Origin: Plasmopara viticola
Taxonomy: Eukaryota; Oomycota; Peronosporomycetes; Peronosporales; Peronosporaceae
DNA: 64,000 nt
Direction: 5' to 3'
Assembly: GCA_001695595.3 (NCBI GenBank)
Contig: MBPM02000072.1
Span: 186,001-250,000, forward strand
Shown here: piece after piece, positions 46,579 through 55,935 of the stretch
How positions within the stretch are numbered: the stretch's first letter is position 1
How the letters are laid out: every line of letters starts with the position of its first letter
Notes under the pieces: model-generated
What the model saw: only the letters and a program-made list of their open reading frames with translations
What the model was told of the DNA's origin: nothing
The model's database searches: none
Translations under genes and position numbers: made by a program

Positions 46579-46808
46579 CTAAATCTGCTGCTCGCTTTTA
46601 ATCCAAGTTAGGGGACGCTTCGTCGCACTTGGCTATTTATTGACTACGACGAGTCGGACTTTGTCACAGTAAACGTGCTCTCGGTATTTGTATCAGTATT
46701 TGCCGGTATCGTACATCGATGTCTACTATACTATCGCGAGCCCTTATATTAATATTTTGATATTTTGATAGATTTAGCTTCGCTGTCATTTCGTCGAATA
46801 GTGAAGTC

Positions 46809-47855
46809 ATGGAGAAGAAAGAAGGAAGTAGGGGGAAGAACGGCTGGCAGCTCGGCCCTATACGCTTCATGCAAGTGGCACTGGCGATAGTGTTGCTCTG
46901 CTCCGTAACGTACATGTATCAATTTGTGTCGGTGAGCGTGTCACTGCGGTCGATGGGGGATTCAGAAGACTCGAGGGACAATGGTCTCGTGCGCAACCGC
47001 GTGTTGGGCCACTCAGTGCTGCAACTTCAGGGCTTTGAGGCTGCTCAAAAGTTTGTATCCGACTACAATGTGGAGCAAGGGTTTCTTTACCTGTTGTTTA
47101 TGAGCGACGCCGACGAGAAGGGCAAGTACTGGTGTCCAGACTGCGAACGTGCCAAGAAGCCTGTAATGGACGGTTTCAAGCGCGCTCCACGAGGCTCGAA
47201 GCTCGTGGAAGTTCGTGTGGGTTCGCAGTCGTATTGGTCCGACTATATGAATGAGTTTCGGCAGGACCATCTTTTTTACTTGGAGCACATTCCCACCCTC
47301 ATGCGGTACGAAGGTGGTGGCAACTCGTCCACGGTGCTTACGGAATCATTCTGCACCGACCCGAATTTGCTGGATTTTGTCTTTCGAGTGAACAAACCAC
47401 TGGCTGGCAAGCCGCACAATAACAAGGTGCTTACTATGAACACATCGGAAGAGGTGATGAACTATGTCGCCACGTATGACTATAGCCATCCGCTATTCTT
47501 GTTCTTTGTGTCTGGGTACCATGCTTTTAATGGACGCCTGTGGTGCCCGTACTGCGATCGCGCGGATGTTGCAGTGATGCATTACTTTAATTACACTGCG
47601 CCTGACAATGCAGTGTTGGTGCGAGTAGTGGTATCAGCTTCCTACAAAGAGTGGAAAAAGAATGATAATCCGTTCAAGCAGCCCGAGTTTGAGAAGAGGG
47701 TGACACTTGTGCAAAGTGTACCATATCTGGGCTTTGTCAAGAAGGACGTTGCTGCCGATAATGTCCTCGTGCATCAATTTTTGCCTGACTACTCCGAGAC
47801 GAAAAAATTGCAGACGTTTTTTAAGAATAAGCCACGGACTGTACGGCCCAAATAG
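46809..47855 (+). CDS. Membrane-anchored tandem TXNDC17/TRP14-like protein, copy B
   Basis: 348 residues, single exon, with the same plan as copy A. One hydrophobic anchor helix (about 18-38) follows a basic N-terminus, then a short linker and two TXNDC17-type domains. Domain 1 (about 72-195) has an intact WCPDC (Cys 109 and 112), the exact active site of the TRP14 family, plus YWSDYMNEFR and IPTLMRYEGG. Domain 2 (about 207-312) has WCPYC (Cys 246 and 249). Copy B is thus the only member here with both redox sites. Sequons NSS, NTS and NYT support a lumenal or surface location. It stands at the head of a four-gene tandem cluster, divergent from the START-PDZ-START gene (267 bp between start codons). 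It probably represents the ancestral, fully redox-active form; that is inference. Confidence 0.9.
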   Translation: MEKKEGSRGKNGWQLGPIRFMQVALAIVLLCSVTYMYQFVSVSVSLRSMGDSEDSRDNGLVRNRVLGHSVLQLQGFEAAQKFVSDYNVEQGFLYLLFMSDADEKGKYWCPDCERAKKPVMDGFKRAPRGSKLVEVRVGSQSYWSDYMNEFRQDHLFYLEHIPTLMRYEGGGNSSTVLTESFCTDPNLLDFVFRVNKPLAGKPHNNKVLTMNTSEEVMNYVATYDYSHPLFLFFVSGYHAFNGRLWCPYCDRADVAVMHYFNYTAPDNAVLVRVVVSASYKEWKKNDNPFKQPEFEKRVTLVQSVPYLGFVKKDVAADNVLVHQFLPDYSETKKLQTFFKNKPRTVRPK

Positions 47856-47963
47856 ACTGACTGTAAGGGAGGTGACTATAGTAAAACAATGTCAAAAAAA
47901 TAAAAAAAGATGTCAATGGACTTATGATTGATACTTACAGATATTTATGATGCAAAGTTGCAA

Positions 47964-49652
47964 ATGTTTGGTTACCGACGTCGACGTAGTAATGGACGTG
48001 TATGGCTGCGACGAAACGTGTGGCTGGTGGCAGTATCAGCGCTGCTTCTGATCTATTGCGTCTTTGTGATGTACACGACCATGTGGACACGAAGTTCTAG
48101 CGCGCACAAGAAATTGACCCAGGACATGGAGGAGACGATGAGTGTACCAAAGGGAAGGAGCGGGAGAAGGGATGATACTACACAGAGAGTGACGAGCGAG
48201 CTGGCGCAAGAGGCAGGAAAAGATAGAAGAGAAGGTTTGCATCCGGATACGTCTCAAATTGTTCGCATAGTGGTGACGACGAGACCGACGTTCCACAGAG
48301 ACAAGGAAGACACGGCGGCGTACAATGATGAAGTACCGCTCGAAGATGATGGGGTTGTTCCGATGGTTGGAGTGACGGTGGACGGTGAGCATGAAGTAAG
48401 CAGTGGAGAAGCAGCACACCAGACAATAGATCAACAGATGACGGATCAATCGACGACGGCATCAGAAGACTTGCCTAGGGCGAAGACGGATTCAGTAACA
48501 GCTACGCCAGATAAACGGAATGCGACTGAAAGTAAAGATCTCGCTTTGCCAATAGTGCTAATTACGGAGCTGGTCAAGGACAATAATCGATCGTGGACTA
48601 ACGCAGATGAGTTGCCTATGGCCGACGGAGAAGTTGTGGAGCATCGCGCAGCAGGATCGACATCTCCTGCCGTGTCTACTGCGTTGCAAATTTCTGCCCC
48701 TTCTAGGCCAAGTGAATTGAGAAAACGATTTGACAAGTCCAGACTTGTATTACAGACGCCGGAGCAATTGAACGCATCGGTTCCTTTTGAGACGCGACAC
48801 CACACGATTATTGGCTACAACGCCACCTTGGCATATCTCCAATTTTATACAAAGCCTGCCAACTCAGATGAAGAATTGTTTTTATTTTTTACGTGCAGTA
48901 CTAGCGAGGGTAATCAAGACGATTGGAACCCCAACTGTGCAATAGCTCGCGAAAAGGTGTACGCCATTTTTGCTAAGTCACCGTCCACGAATCGTCTGGT
49001 GACGATCTACGCCGGTCCTCACGATGCTTGGATCGATAATAATGACTTTACGGACGACGATGACCTTCGTTTGAAAGCTGTGCCGACGTTGATGCGTTGG
49101 GATGGCGGGGCACCCGGAGCGCGACGATCGACGTGGGGCGTGTTAGTGGACATGTCAATTTTATATGATTCCCTTGTGCACTATCTCTTCCGCACAGCAG
49201 ACGAACAGGACAAGCTTTTAGTGAACCCAGAAGTTGCGACCAAAGAGATTGTGACACTTCGAGGTTACGCGCCGTATCGAACGTTTGTGAAAACTTACGC
49301 CACCACGAATGCGTCCTATCCGCTTTTTATTTTACTACTATCGGGTCGTTGGGAGCACAATAATCGCCTGTGGTGTCCTTGGTGTCGCCAGTCGGAGCTG
49401 CCCGTGGAGTATGCGTTTTATGCCTATGCGCCAGCTCATGCCACGCTAGTTCTCGTTGAAACCTATGATAATCGCAGCGAATGGCGAAGTCCGAATAACG
49501 AGTTTAAGCTGGATGCACAGCTTCATCTAGAAGGAGTGCCGTGGTTCCTTCGCGTCTATCCAGGGCCACCTGGCGAACCGCTCGTGTATGAACGCGTCAA
49601 GAAAAAATTCTACATCCTCGAAGCTTTGCAGCAAGTTTTTACTATGAAATAA
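47964..49652 (+). CDS. Membrane-anchored tandem TXNDC17/TRP14-like protein, copy C
   Basis: 562 residues from ATG 47964; an in-frame TTG 36 nt upstream was not used. The N-terminus is Arg-rich, followed by an anchor helix (about 19-38). A stalk of about 235 residues rich in Thr, Ser, Asp and Glu follows; it looks disordered and could carry sugars. Domain 1 (about 278-420) has the family layout, but its active site is NPNC (322-325). Domain 2 (about 430-560) keeps WCPWC (Cys 471 and 474), followed by an RQSELPVEYAFYAYAP segment typical of copies C-E. The ATG lies only 108 bp after the stop of copy B. The long stalk and lost first redox site suggest domain 1 now binds rather than reduces. Function unknown. 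Confidence 0.87.
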   Translation: MFGYRRRRSNGRVWLRRNVWLVAVSALLLIYCVFVMYTTMWTRSSSAHKKLTQDMEETMSVPKGRSGRRDDTTQRVTSELAQEAGKDRREGLHPDTSQIVRIVVTTRPTFHRDKEDTAAYNDEVPLEDDGVVPMVGVTVDGEHEVSSGEAAHQTIDQQMTDQSTTASEDLPRAKTDSVTATPDKRNATESKDLALPIVLITELVKDNNRSWTNADELPMADGEVVEHRAAGSTSPAVSTALQISAPSRPSELRKRFDKSRLVLQTPEQLNASVPFETRHHTIIGYNATLAYLQFYTKPANSDEELFLFFTCSTSEGNQDDWNPNCAIAREKVYAIFAKSPSTNRLVTIYAGPHDAWIDNNDFTDDDDLRLKAVPTLMRWDGGAPGARRSTWGVLVDMSILYDSLVHYLFRTADEQDKLLVNPEVATKEIVTLRGYAPYRTFVKTYATTNASYPLFILLLSGRWEHNNRLWCPWCRQSELPVEYAFYAYAPAHATLVLVETYDNRSEWRSPNNEFKLDAQLHLEGVPWFLRVYPGPPGEPLVYERVKKKFYILEALQQVFTMK

Positions 49653-49736
49653 AGGGCGTTTTTATAAAAATGAGGCTTTCGCCCAATCAGATGACAGTAA
49701 CGTGATAGGGCACTGAACACGTAAGCGTAAATAAGC

Positions 49737-51023
49737 ATGGGGTCGAAACCTAAAGCGCGCCGTCAGTCCGGCAGCATTGGTCGGCGACAGGGATGGATAA
49801 TTTTTGCGGCGAGCGTCTTTGCAGTGTACTGCATGATCATGCTCAAGATGTGGGTCTGGTCAGCTGCGAGCCGCGTAGACCTGCGTGCCAATATCGTGGG
49901 CGTGGAACGAGCCCCGGGATCGTCGATTACGCAAGTCAAGGAGCCAATCCGCGCAGTTCAGAGTACACCACAAGTGGTAACTAATGAGGACGAGCCGCAA
50001 AACCTGCGCGTTATGAATTCTCCAGTATCGGCTTCTGACGCTCTGGAAAGCTCGACTTTTAAAGTTGAAACTACACAAACTCCCGCATCGACCGAAGCAT
50101 TGACGGTTCCTTTAGTCTCTACGGCAGAGACAAAATCGGCTTCTTTGCTTGCTGACCGTCACGATAGTGTCTACGGTTACGCTGCCGCCATGAAGTATCT
50201 GGCCAACTACACGATTCCCGAAGACTCTGATGAGCAGCTCTTTTTGTTCTTTGTATGTGGTGATCAAAATGGGAAGGAAACGACGTGGCGAAGAGTATGT
50301 GTCGACGCATCCACTTTAGTGTACGACGTGTTTTCAAAGTCATTGGCAAGAAACCGATTGGTCACTATTTACGCCGGATCAAAGGCAGATTGGTCGCAAC
50401 CTAATGCATTCTACAATGATGCCGATTTGAAAGTAAAGGCGATTCCTGCTCTTATGCAGTGGCACGGAGGGCGTCCTGGTGCAAAACGTGCGACGTCTGG
50501 TATGATTATTGAGGAAAGCATGCTTTACGAGCCGCTGCTGCGCTACTTATTTAAAAATGAAGACTTTCAAGACCCGCTGCTTGCACCGGAAAAGATTGCG
50601 TCAAAAGAAATCGTCTTGTTAAAGGGATACAAGAATTATCGACAATACATTGATACTATCGCAAGTGGAGAGAAGTCTTCCCTGACCGTTCCGGACGGCC
50701 CCATGTATTTCTACTTTGTCGCTGGTCGACTTTCAAGGAATGACCGCCCCTGGTGTCCGTACTGTCGATACTCTGACATTTCGGTCGAGTATTCATTTTA
50801 TGCTTTTGCACCACCAGGGTCTCGGTTAGTGAAGGTCGAAACAGTGGACTCTTACTCCACATGGAAGGATCCTCAGAACGAATGGAGGCGGGACACCACG
50901 GTAATGGTGCGTGGTGTGCCATGGATGTTCCGAGCACATTTGGACAGGGAAGTGCGCAGCTTTCGCTTTGATCGAATAAGTGCGCGCTTTAATTACCCAC
51001 AGGAGCTTTTTCAGAGCTTTTAA
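49737..51023 (+). CDS. Membrane-anchored tandem TXNDC17/TRP14-like protein, copy D
   Basis: 428 residues, single exon, starting 84 bp after copy C. A basic N-terminus (KPKARRQSGSIGRRQ) precedes an anchor helix (about 20-40), then a Thr/Ser/Val-rich stalk of about 100 residues. Domain 1 (about 140-275) carries RRVC (185-188) in place of CPDC and keeps IYAGSKADW and AIPALMQWHGG. Domain 2 (about 288-420) keeps WCPYC (Cys 340 and 343). The sequence around domain 2 (CRYSDISVEYSFYAFAPP) groups it with C and E rather than with A and B. The hAT element lies immediately downstream, its left end 156 bp after the stop codon. No defect is seen in the frame. Confidence 0.88.
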   Translation: MGSKPKARRQSGSIGRRQGWIIFAASVFAVYCMIMLKMWVWSAASRVDLRANIVGVERAPGSSITQVKEPIRAVQSTPQVVTNEDEPQNLRVMNSPVSASDALESSTFKVETTQTPASTEALTVPLVSTAETKSASLLADRHDSVYGYAAAMKYLANYTIPEDSDEQLFLFFVCGDQNGKETTWRRVCVDASTLVYDVFSKSLARNRLVTIYAGSKADWSQPNAFYNDADLKVKAIPALMQWHGGRPGAKRATSGMIIEESMLYEPLLRYLFKNEDFQDPLLAPEKIASKEIVLLKGYKNYRQYIDTIASGEKSSLTVPDGPMYFYFVAGRLSRNDRPWCPYCRYSDISVEYSFYAFAPPGSRLVKVETVDSYSTWKDPQNEWRRDTTVMVRGVPWMFRAHLDREVRSFRFDRISARFNYPQELFQSF

Positions 51024-51137
51024 AGAACTACTTTTACGGCTCAATCACTTTTTAAAGAATTGCTTAAAAAATTATATACATGCTATAAAAGTATGAGAAG
51101 AGTCCTGGCGCTATAGGACGAAAAATACTCCGCGAAT

Positions 51138-51179
51138 AGTACAAGAATGTACTACAAGAATGTACTACATTCTTGTACT
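51138..51179. repeat. 14-bp perfect inverted repeat at the hAT left border
   Basis: AGTACAAGAATGTA (51138-51151) and TACATTCTTGTACT (51166-51179) are perfect inverted repeats. AAGAATGTACTA occurs twice between 51144 and 51168, and AGAATGTACTA also follows the right end of the element at 53960. The left flank therefore appears rearranged after or during insertion. Confidence 0.8.
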
Positions 51180-53960
51180 AGGGATGGGGACGTCAGCTCA
51201 ACGTTGAGAACGTTAAACTGGTATCCGTTGACGTATTGCAAACGTTTTGAGACGTCCCGGCAACATTAATGTATAGTACACCACACGAGCACTTTAGAAC
51301 GGCTGAGATTGCAGGATAGAAGAAAGAGCCTACAACGCATCGTTCCCGGATGGAGGCTCCACCATCAAATGATCCTGCGCCGCCGCCCCTGTTCAAGATG
51401 CGCCGTATTAAGAAGGTTGATTACTGGTCGTTCATCCGACTTGTAGCTCCAAACGCACAGCTACCACCGGGAAAGAAGGCGTGGGAATCGTCTGATACAA
51501 ACTTGGCTTATTGTCTAAAGTGCAAAAGCTCTTTCAGCTTTAAATCAGGAAGTAGCGCCAGCATTCGAAAGCACATGAATCAAAAACATCCACAAGATCT
51601 CAGCAGAGCTGGGCGTGAACAGGCATCCAAGCGAGTGGCGATCGCACTTTGTGCAACGCGAAAATCTGATGCCATGATGTTTTCTCCGACAAAGAGAACA
51701 AGAAAGATGGATCCAGCTGACGAAGAGATGGCCACAAGAGCTTTTATTGATTGGATTGCCAAACGACTGCGCCCACTAAGTGTTGCCGACGACAAGGAGC
51801 TTCGTTTTTTATTGACGTTGATTCAGACGATGAGAGGTCTGTACGAGCTACCCTCTCGCGGCACTATTACTGAATTAATGCAAAATCACTGTCAATTCAA
51901 GCGATCGCTGGTAAAGACGCAGATTGCTGAAGATGCAGACTTCTATTCTCTCACATCTGACATGTGGACATCTCGAGCAACAGATAGCTATATTTCGCTA
52001 ACTATTCATTTTGTGAATACCAATTATGAGATGATGACGTACACTTTGGATGTTATGAGTTTTCGTGGGAAGCACACTGGCATCAGGATTAAATGCAAAC
52101 TGGCGTGCTCATGCGCAAGTGGGGTCTAGATGTTTCTCGCGTTACCATAATGGTACGTGATAACGGGTCGAACATTGTCAGTGCGTGTGATGCGCTAGGT
52201 GTGCAGCACTTCGGATGCGTGGCTCATACGCTACATTTGATTGTATCAGGAGCTCTCTCAAAAACAAGTGTCGAGGTGACAAATGTGGAAGAGGATAATG
52301 ACGGGAACGAGGAAGGTAGGGAGGAGGTTGAAAATATTGCTGACAGTGAAGATGAGGAGGAGCAGTGGATTGAGGACCCTGCAATTGAACTGGAAGCTAT
52401 TGCGTTCTTGGAGCAAGAACTGGTAGATATCGAATCCCAAACGATTGCAAGTTCTATAGACAACGTTTCGCATGAATCTGAGCCACTGGACGTTACTGCT
52501 GATGACACGCTGGATGGAGGTCTTCTTGATGGTTGTCTTAGTGTGCGGACAACAACTTCACTTCTTAACGCTATGAAGCAAGCCATGAGTGAAACAAGGA
52601 TGCATGTTTTTAGCTTTCGCAAAATTGTTCACTACTTCAACAAAAATTCTAAAGGAAAAGACAAGTTGAAGTCGCTACAAAATGTGGCCGTACCTCTTAC
52701 CGTTATTTCAGATGTAGCCACCCGCTGGAATAGCACGCATCACATGATTCAACGCCTTCTGCAACTTCCGTCCTAGTATCCAATCATTCATGGAGTTTAT
52801 ATTGACAGCGAAAGGCAAATAAGAGTTCAGCGACGCAAGGATTGTGAGGCCCACTGGAGAAATGTGGTTTAGCATCCAATGCCTCGACAAGCTTCTCGTG
52901 GTTTTTGAGCTGGTAACTAAGACACTATCAGGTGGAACATACCCCACTGCTACATTGATATATCCATGTATACGCCTTCTTGAAAAGCGACTATTAAATC
53001 AGAGGATATTCGCCAAAATATCGCCTGCTCACGCTGGAGAATATTACTATAGCTCGGTGCTGGAACGCATGCATCTCGTCCGTCGGTTTTTCTTGTTTTT
53101 GCTCCGAAAAAGATTCAAGCAATTACCTTTGGATGTGAAATATTGCTGCTTGCTTGATCCTCAATTCGTGCATGGTGAGTCACTGAACGCAACAGAAAAA
53201 ATAGAAGGGAGGGAGTTCTTGGTGAGCGAGGCAATGCGCTCTGCTGGTGCTGATATCTACAGCACGAGCTTCGGTGAGAATAGCGATGAGAAGAGAACTT
53301 CATAAATGATCTCCTTGGACGCAAACGAAGATTGCCTCATCCTCAAGTGCAAAACGGGTTGTCGCTTCGTGCAAAAGTAGAGGCAGAGGTGAATCGATAC
53401 TACGATAGATCCCATCAAAAGGCACAAGAAAATACGTGCCAAAAGCAAAAGTCGAAAACACAGAAACTTGACGATGGTCTCAAGTGGTGGCGCGAAAATG
53501 GCAGTGATTTTCCGCTCTTAGCTCCTATTGCAAGGAAATATTTTGGCATGGTAGCTACATCAGTACCTTCAGAGCGCTGCTTCTCGTGGGCAGGAAACAT
53601 TATTACAGCACGGCGTAATAGGTTGTCTTGTTCCAACCTCAGAGATCTCATTTTTACAGCAATACGATTGGCGAGGGACCAGAAGAGTAGCTGAAGACGT
53701 ACGGTCGAAACGTGCTAAAGAGTTCCATGTTGTAAATAGACTTTTTGCACAACTCACATCAGCTTTAATGTGTCAGCAGCCGACTTATCTTCTAAACTCT
53801 TCTCCCGTCCGTTCTTATGTTTGTGCAGCTTGAACATGGTATGGGTTCAAACCATTGGTTTGACAGGTTACAGAGTCTTTCTGAGACGTCAAACAACGTT
53901 TTGGACGGGAACGGGAACCACATTTTTTTTGCGTTGACACCGTTTACGTCCCCATCCCTA
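51179..53960 (+). mobile_element. hAT-family DNA transposon, about 2.8 kb, non-autonomous by mutation
   Basis: Perfect 15-bp terminal inverted repeats TAGGGATGGGGACGT (51179-51193) and ACGTCCCCATCCCTA (53946-53960) bound a broken hAT transposase. The 8-bp flanks (TCTTGTAC and GAATGTAC) agree at five of eight positions, a decayed target duplication or a rearranged flank. hAT elements normally make 8-bp duplications. The element separates copies D and E of the thioredoxin-like cluster. Confidence 0.85.
51350..53694 (+). pseudogene. Broken hAT transposase
   Basis: The reading frame is split into four pieces: 51350-52129, 52093-52776, 52844-53305 and 53332-53694, with shifts near 52100, 52775 and 53300 and a stop near 52821. 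The order of domains is that of a complete transposase. A BED zinc finger comes first (CLKCKSSFSF ... HMNQKH), then the RNase H-like core with SDMWTS and VRDNGSNIV ... CVAHTLHLIV, and an acidic insert. The C-terminal hAT dimerisation region ends it (TSVPSERCFSWAGNIITARR). Because each part is readable, decay is moderate, but no active enzyme can be made. It may still be moved by a related intact transposase if one exists elsewhere. Confidence 0.9.
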
Positions 53961-54311
53961 GAATGTACTAAGCACCACTCTCACTAATTTATGTATGGAA
54001 GGAAGTACCTGTGTACACGCTATACCGTGAATGGTGAAATGCGCGGCTCAAGAGTGGGTTTGGCGCTAAGCACGTCTCCACAAATTACTGCGCGGTCCTG
54101 CTTTGCGAGCTCCCGCGCGACGTAGTTTAGCTACATCTTACAAAATGTATGCGGGGTTGGCCATGACTTCGACGCTCTGTTCAATAACGCCTAGCCGCTC
54201 ATTATGCATGTCTTAAAACGTCGTTTTGCTGAATATTTTATACAAATCGCTCCCTAATAGCATTAATACGGCATTTTGTCCCTAACAATCGACTGTCGGC
54301 ATTAGTGGGCA

Positions 54312-55865
54312 ATGGCACTTCCTCGGGGTGGACATGGTCGGAAAAGACGTTACGGCTTCAGTACGTGCACGAACATACGGTACCTCTTATGTGGTGGATT
54401 TTTTGTGATGTACTTCACGTTTTTGGTGCTCTGGCGGTCCCAAGACTTTTCTTCCTTGCAAGACTTGGCGCCTTCTGAACAAGTCAGCAATCTGCGCAAG
54501 GCTAGCCATCCAGTGATTGAACATAGTGATGACGCTTTGGACGTGCGATTGATAAAACAGCGTAGGAATGAGGAACGCGCACGCCAAATTCCTACTGACG
54601 TGGAGCTTCCCACGACTATTTCAGTTAGTGTTCCTACACCCGATACGGCTTTTGGTGCAATGACTGAGAAGCCGAGAACATTGAAAATTGCTATTAGTCA
54701 GCAGCCTAATGAACACGATCCGGTGGCATTAACGCAAACAGTGAAAGCGACACTGACGGTGCAGATTGCACAAGCTACTGCGGTTGTAGACTCTGCAGCG
54801 GCCCCGGTCACACTGGATACTGTTTCTTTAGTCGAAAAGCCTGTGGCGGACCCAAATGCACCGAATTCTGGCTTTTTGAACGAACAGCCTGTGGTAGCTC
54901 CGGAGCCTGTGGTACCTCCGGTTTCACCATCTCTTGCTGCTGTGGTAGAAGAGCCTGCGGCGATCCAGCTAACGCCTATTGTAGAAATTGCTCCGATACC
55001 GTTGGCCACCAGGAACCAGACGATTTCTGGGTATGCTGAGACTATTGAATTTTTAGACAATTACCAGTACACTCCGGACGAGTCGCTCTTCTTGTTTTTC
55101 GTGTGCAGTGACGAGCACTTTCAACCGAGCGACTGGTCTGAAGAATGTGTGAAGGGGAAAGAGAACGTTTATGATGTGTTTTCCAAGTCTCCTGGACGTA
55201 ATCGGCTCGTAACGGTGTTTGCAGGCTCGGAAATGTACTGGAAGTACCGAAACGACTTCTATGATGACCATAATTTGAAAGTTAAAGGCGTGCCTTGTAT
55301 CATGCAATGGTTGGATCCAAGTGGCCGTACATCAGGTATGCTGGTACAAATGTCTCTATACGATGTAGAGTTTTTAGAGTATTTATTCCGAAGAACCAAT
55401 GAACCCAAGTTGTACTTTCCTGATGAGACTGTCAAGAATAAGCAAATTGTCATAGTGAATGGCTACGATGCGTACGTGGACGCCATGACCAAGTTTGAGG
55501 AGGAAGTTGACCCCGTTTCTACGTTCCTAATGATGATCGCGGGTCGATTTCAAGACAATAAGCGTCCGTGGTGCCCATACTGCCGGTACATGGAGCTCCC
55601 ACTCCAGTACGCGTTCTATGCATTCGCACCAAAGCATGCGCGGCTGATCTGCGTCGAGGTCACGGACTCGTACACGGATTGGCACGAGCAAGTGGATTTC
55701 ACCGAAGATCCCAATTTACAACTTTACAATGTGCCACTGATGTTCAAGATCGAGCAGCAACTAGCTGCCATACCAAACAGCTCGAACACGATCAAATTTT
55801 CAAAGCACAAGTTTCGTTACGATCGTTTGACCCCACTACGTGAATTCTTTTTGAGCTACGTTTAA
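54312..55865 (+). CDS. Membrane-anchored tandem TXNDC17/TRP14-like protein, copy E
   Basis: 517 residues, single exon. A basic N-terminus and an anchor helix (about 23-41) precede a stalk of about 190 residues with many Pro, Val, Thr and Glu, including repeated EPVVPPVS and EKPVADP-like runs. Domain 1 (about 235-360) has SEEC (276-279) in place of CPDC. It keeps VFAGSEMYW and GVPCIMQW. Domain 2 (about 375-500) keeps WCPYC (Cys 421 and 424). It belongs with C and D by the sequence after the CxxC (YMELPLQYAFYAFAP). It is separated from D by the hAT element, which probably inserted into an originally tight tandem array. Confidence 0.88.
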   Translation: MALPRGGHGRKRRYGFSTCTNIRYLLCGGFFVMYFTFLVLWRSQDFSSLQDLAPSEQVSNLRKASHPVIEHSDDALDVRLIKQRRNEERARQIPTDVELPTTISVSVPTPDTAFGAMTEKPRTLKIAISQQPNEHDPVALTQTVKATLTVQIAQATAVVDSAAAPVTLDTVSLVEKPVADPNAPNSGFLNEQPVVAPEPVVPPVSPSLAAVVEEPAAIQLTPIVEIAPIPLATRNQTISGYAETIEFLDNYQYTPDESLFLFFVCSDEHFQPSDWSEECVKGKENVYDVFSKSPGRNRLVTVFAGSEMYWKYRNDFYDDHNLKVKGVPCIMQWLDPSGRTSGMLVQMSLYDVEFLEYLFRRTNEPKLYFPDETVKNKQIVIVNGYDAYVDAMTKFEEEVDPVSTFLMMIAGRFQDNKRPWCPYCRYMELPLQYAFYAFAPKHARLICVEVTDSYTDWHEQVDFTEDPNLQLYNVPLMFKIEQQLAAIPNSSNTIKFSKHKFRYDRLTPLREFFLSYV

Positions 55866-55935
55866 TTTGGTCATTCACAAGATATGTTTTACCCCGGTCA
55901 ATTAATATTGTTAATATCAAAATAATATTCTGTGC

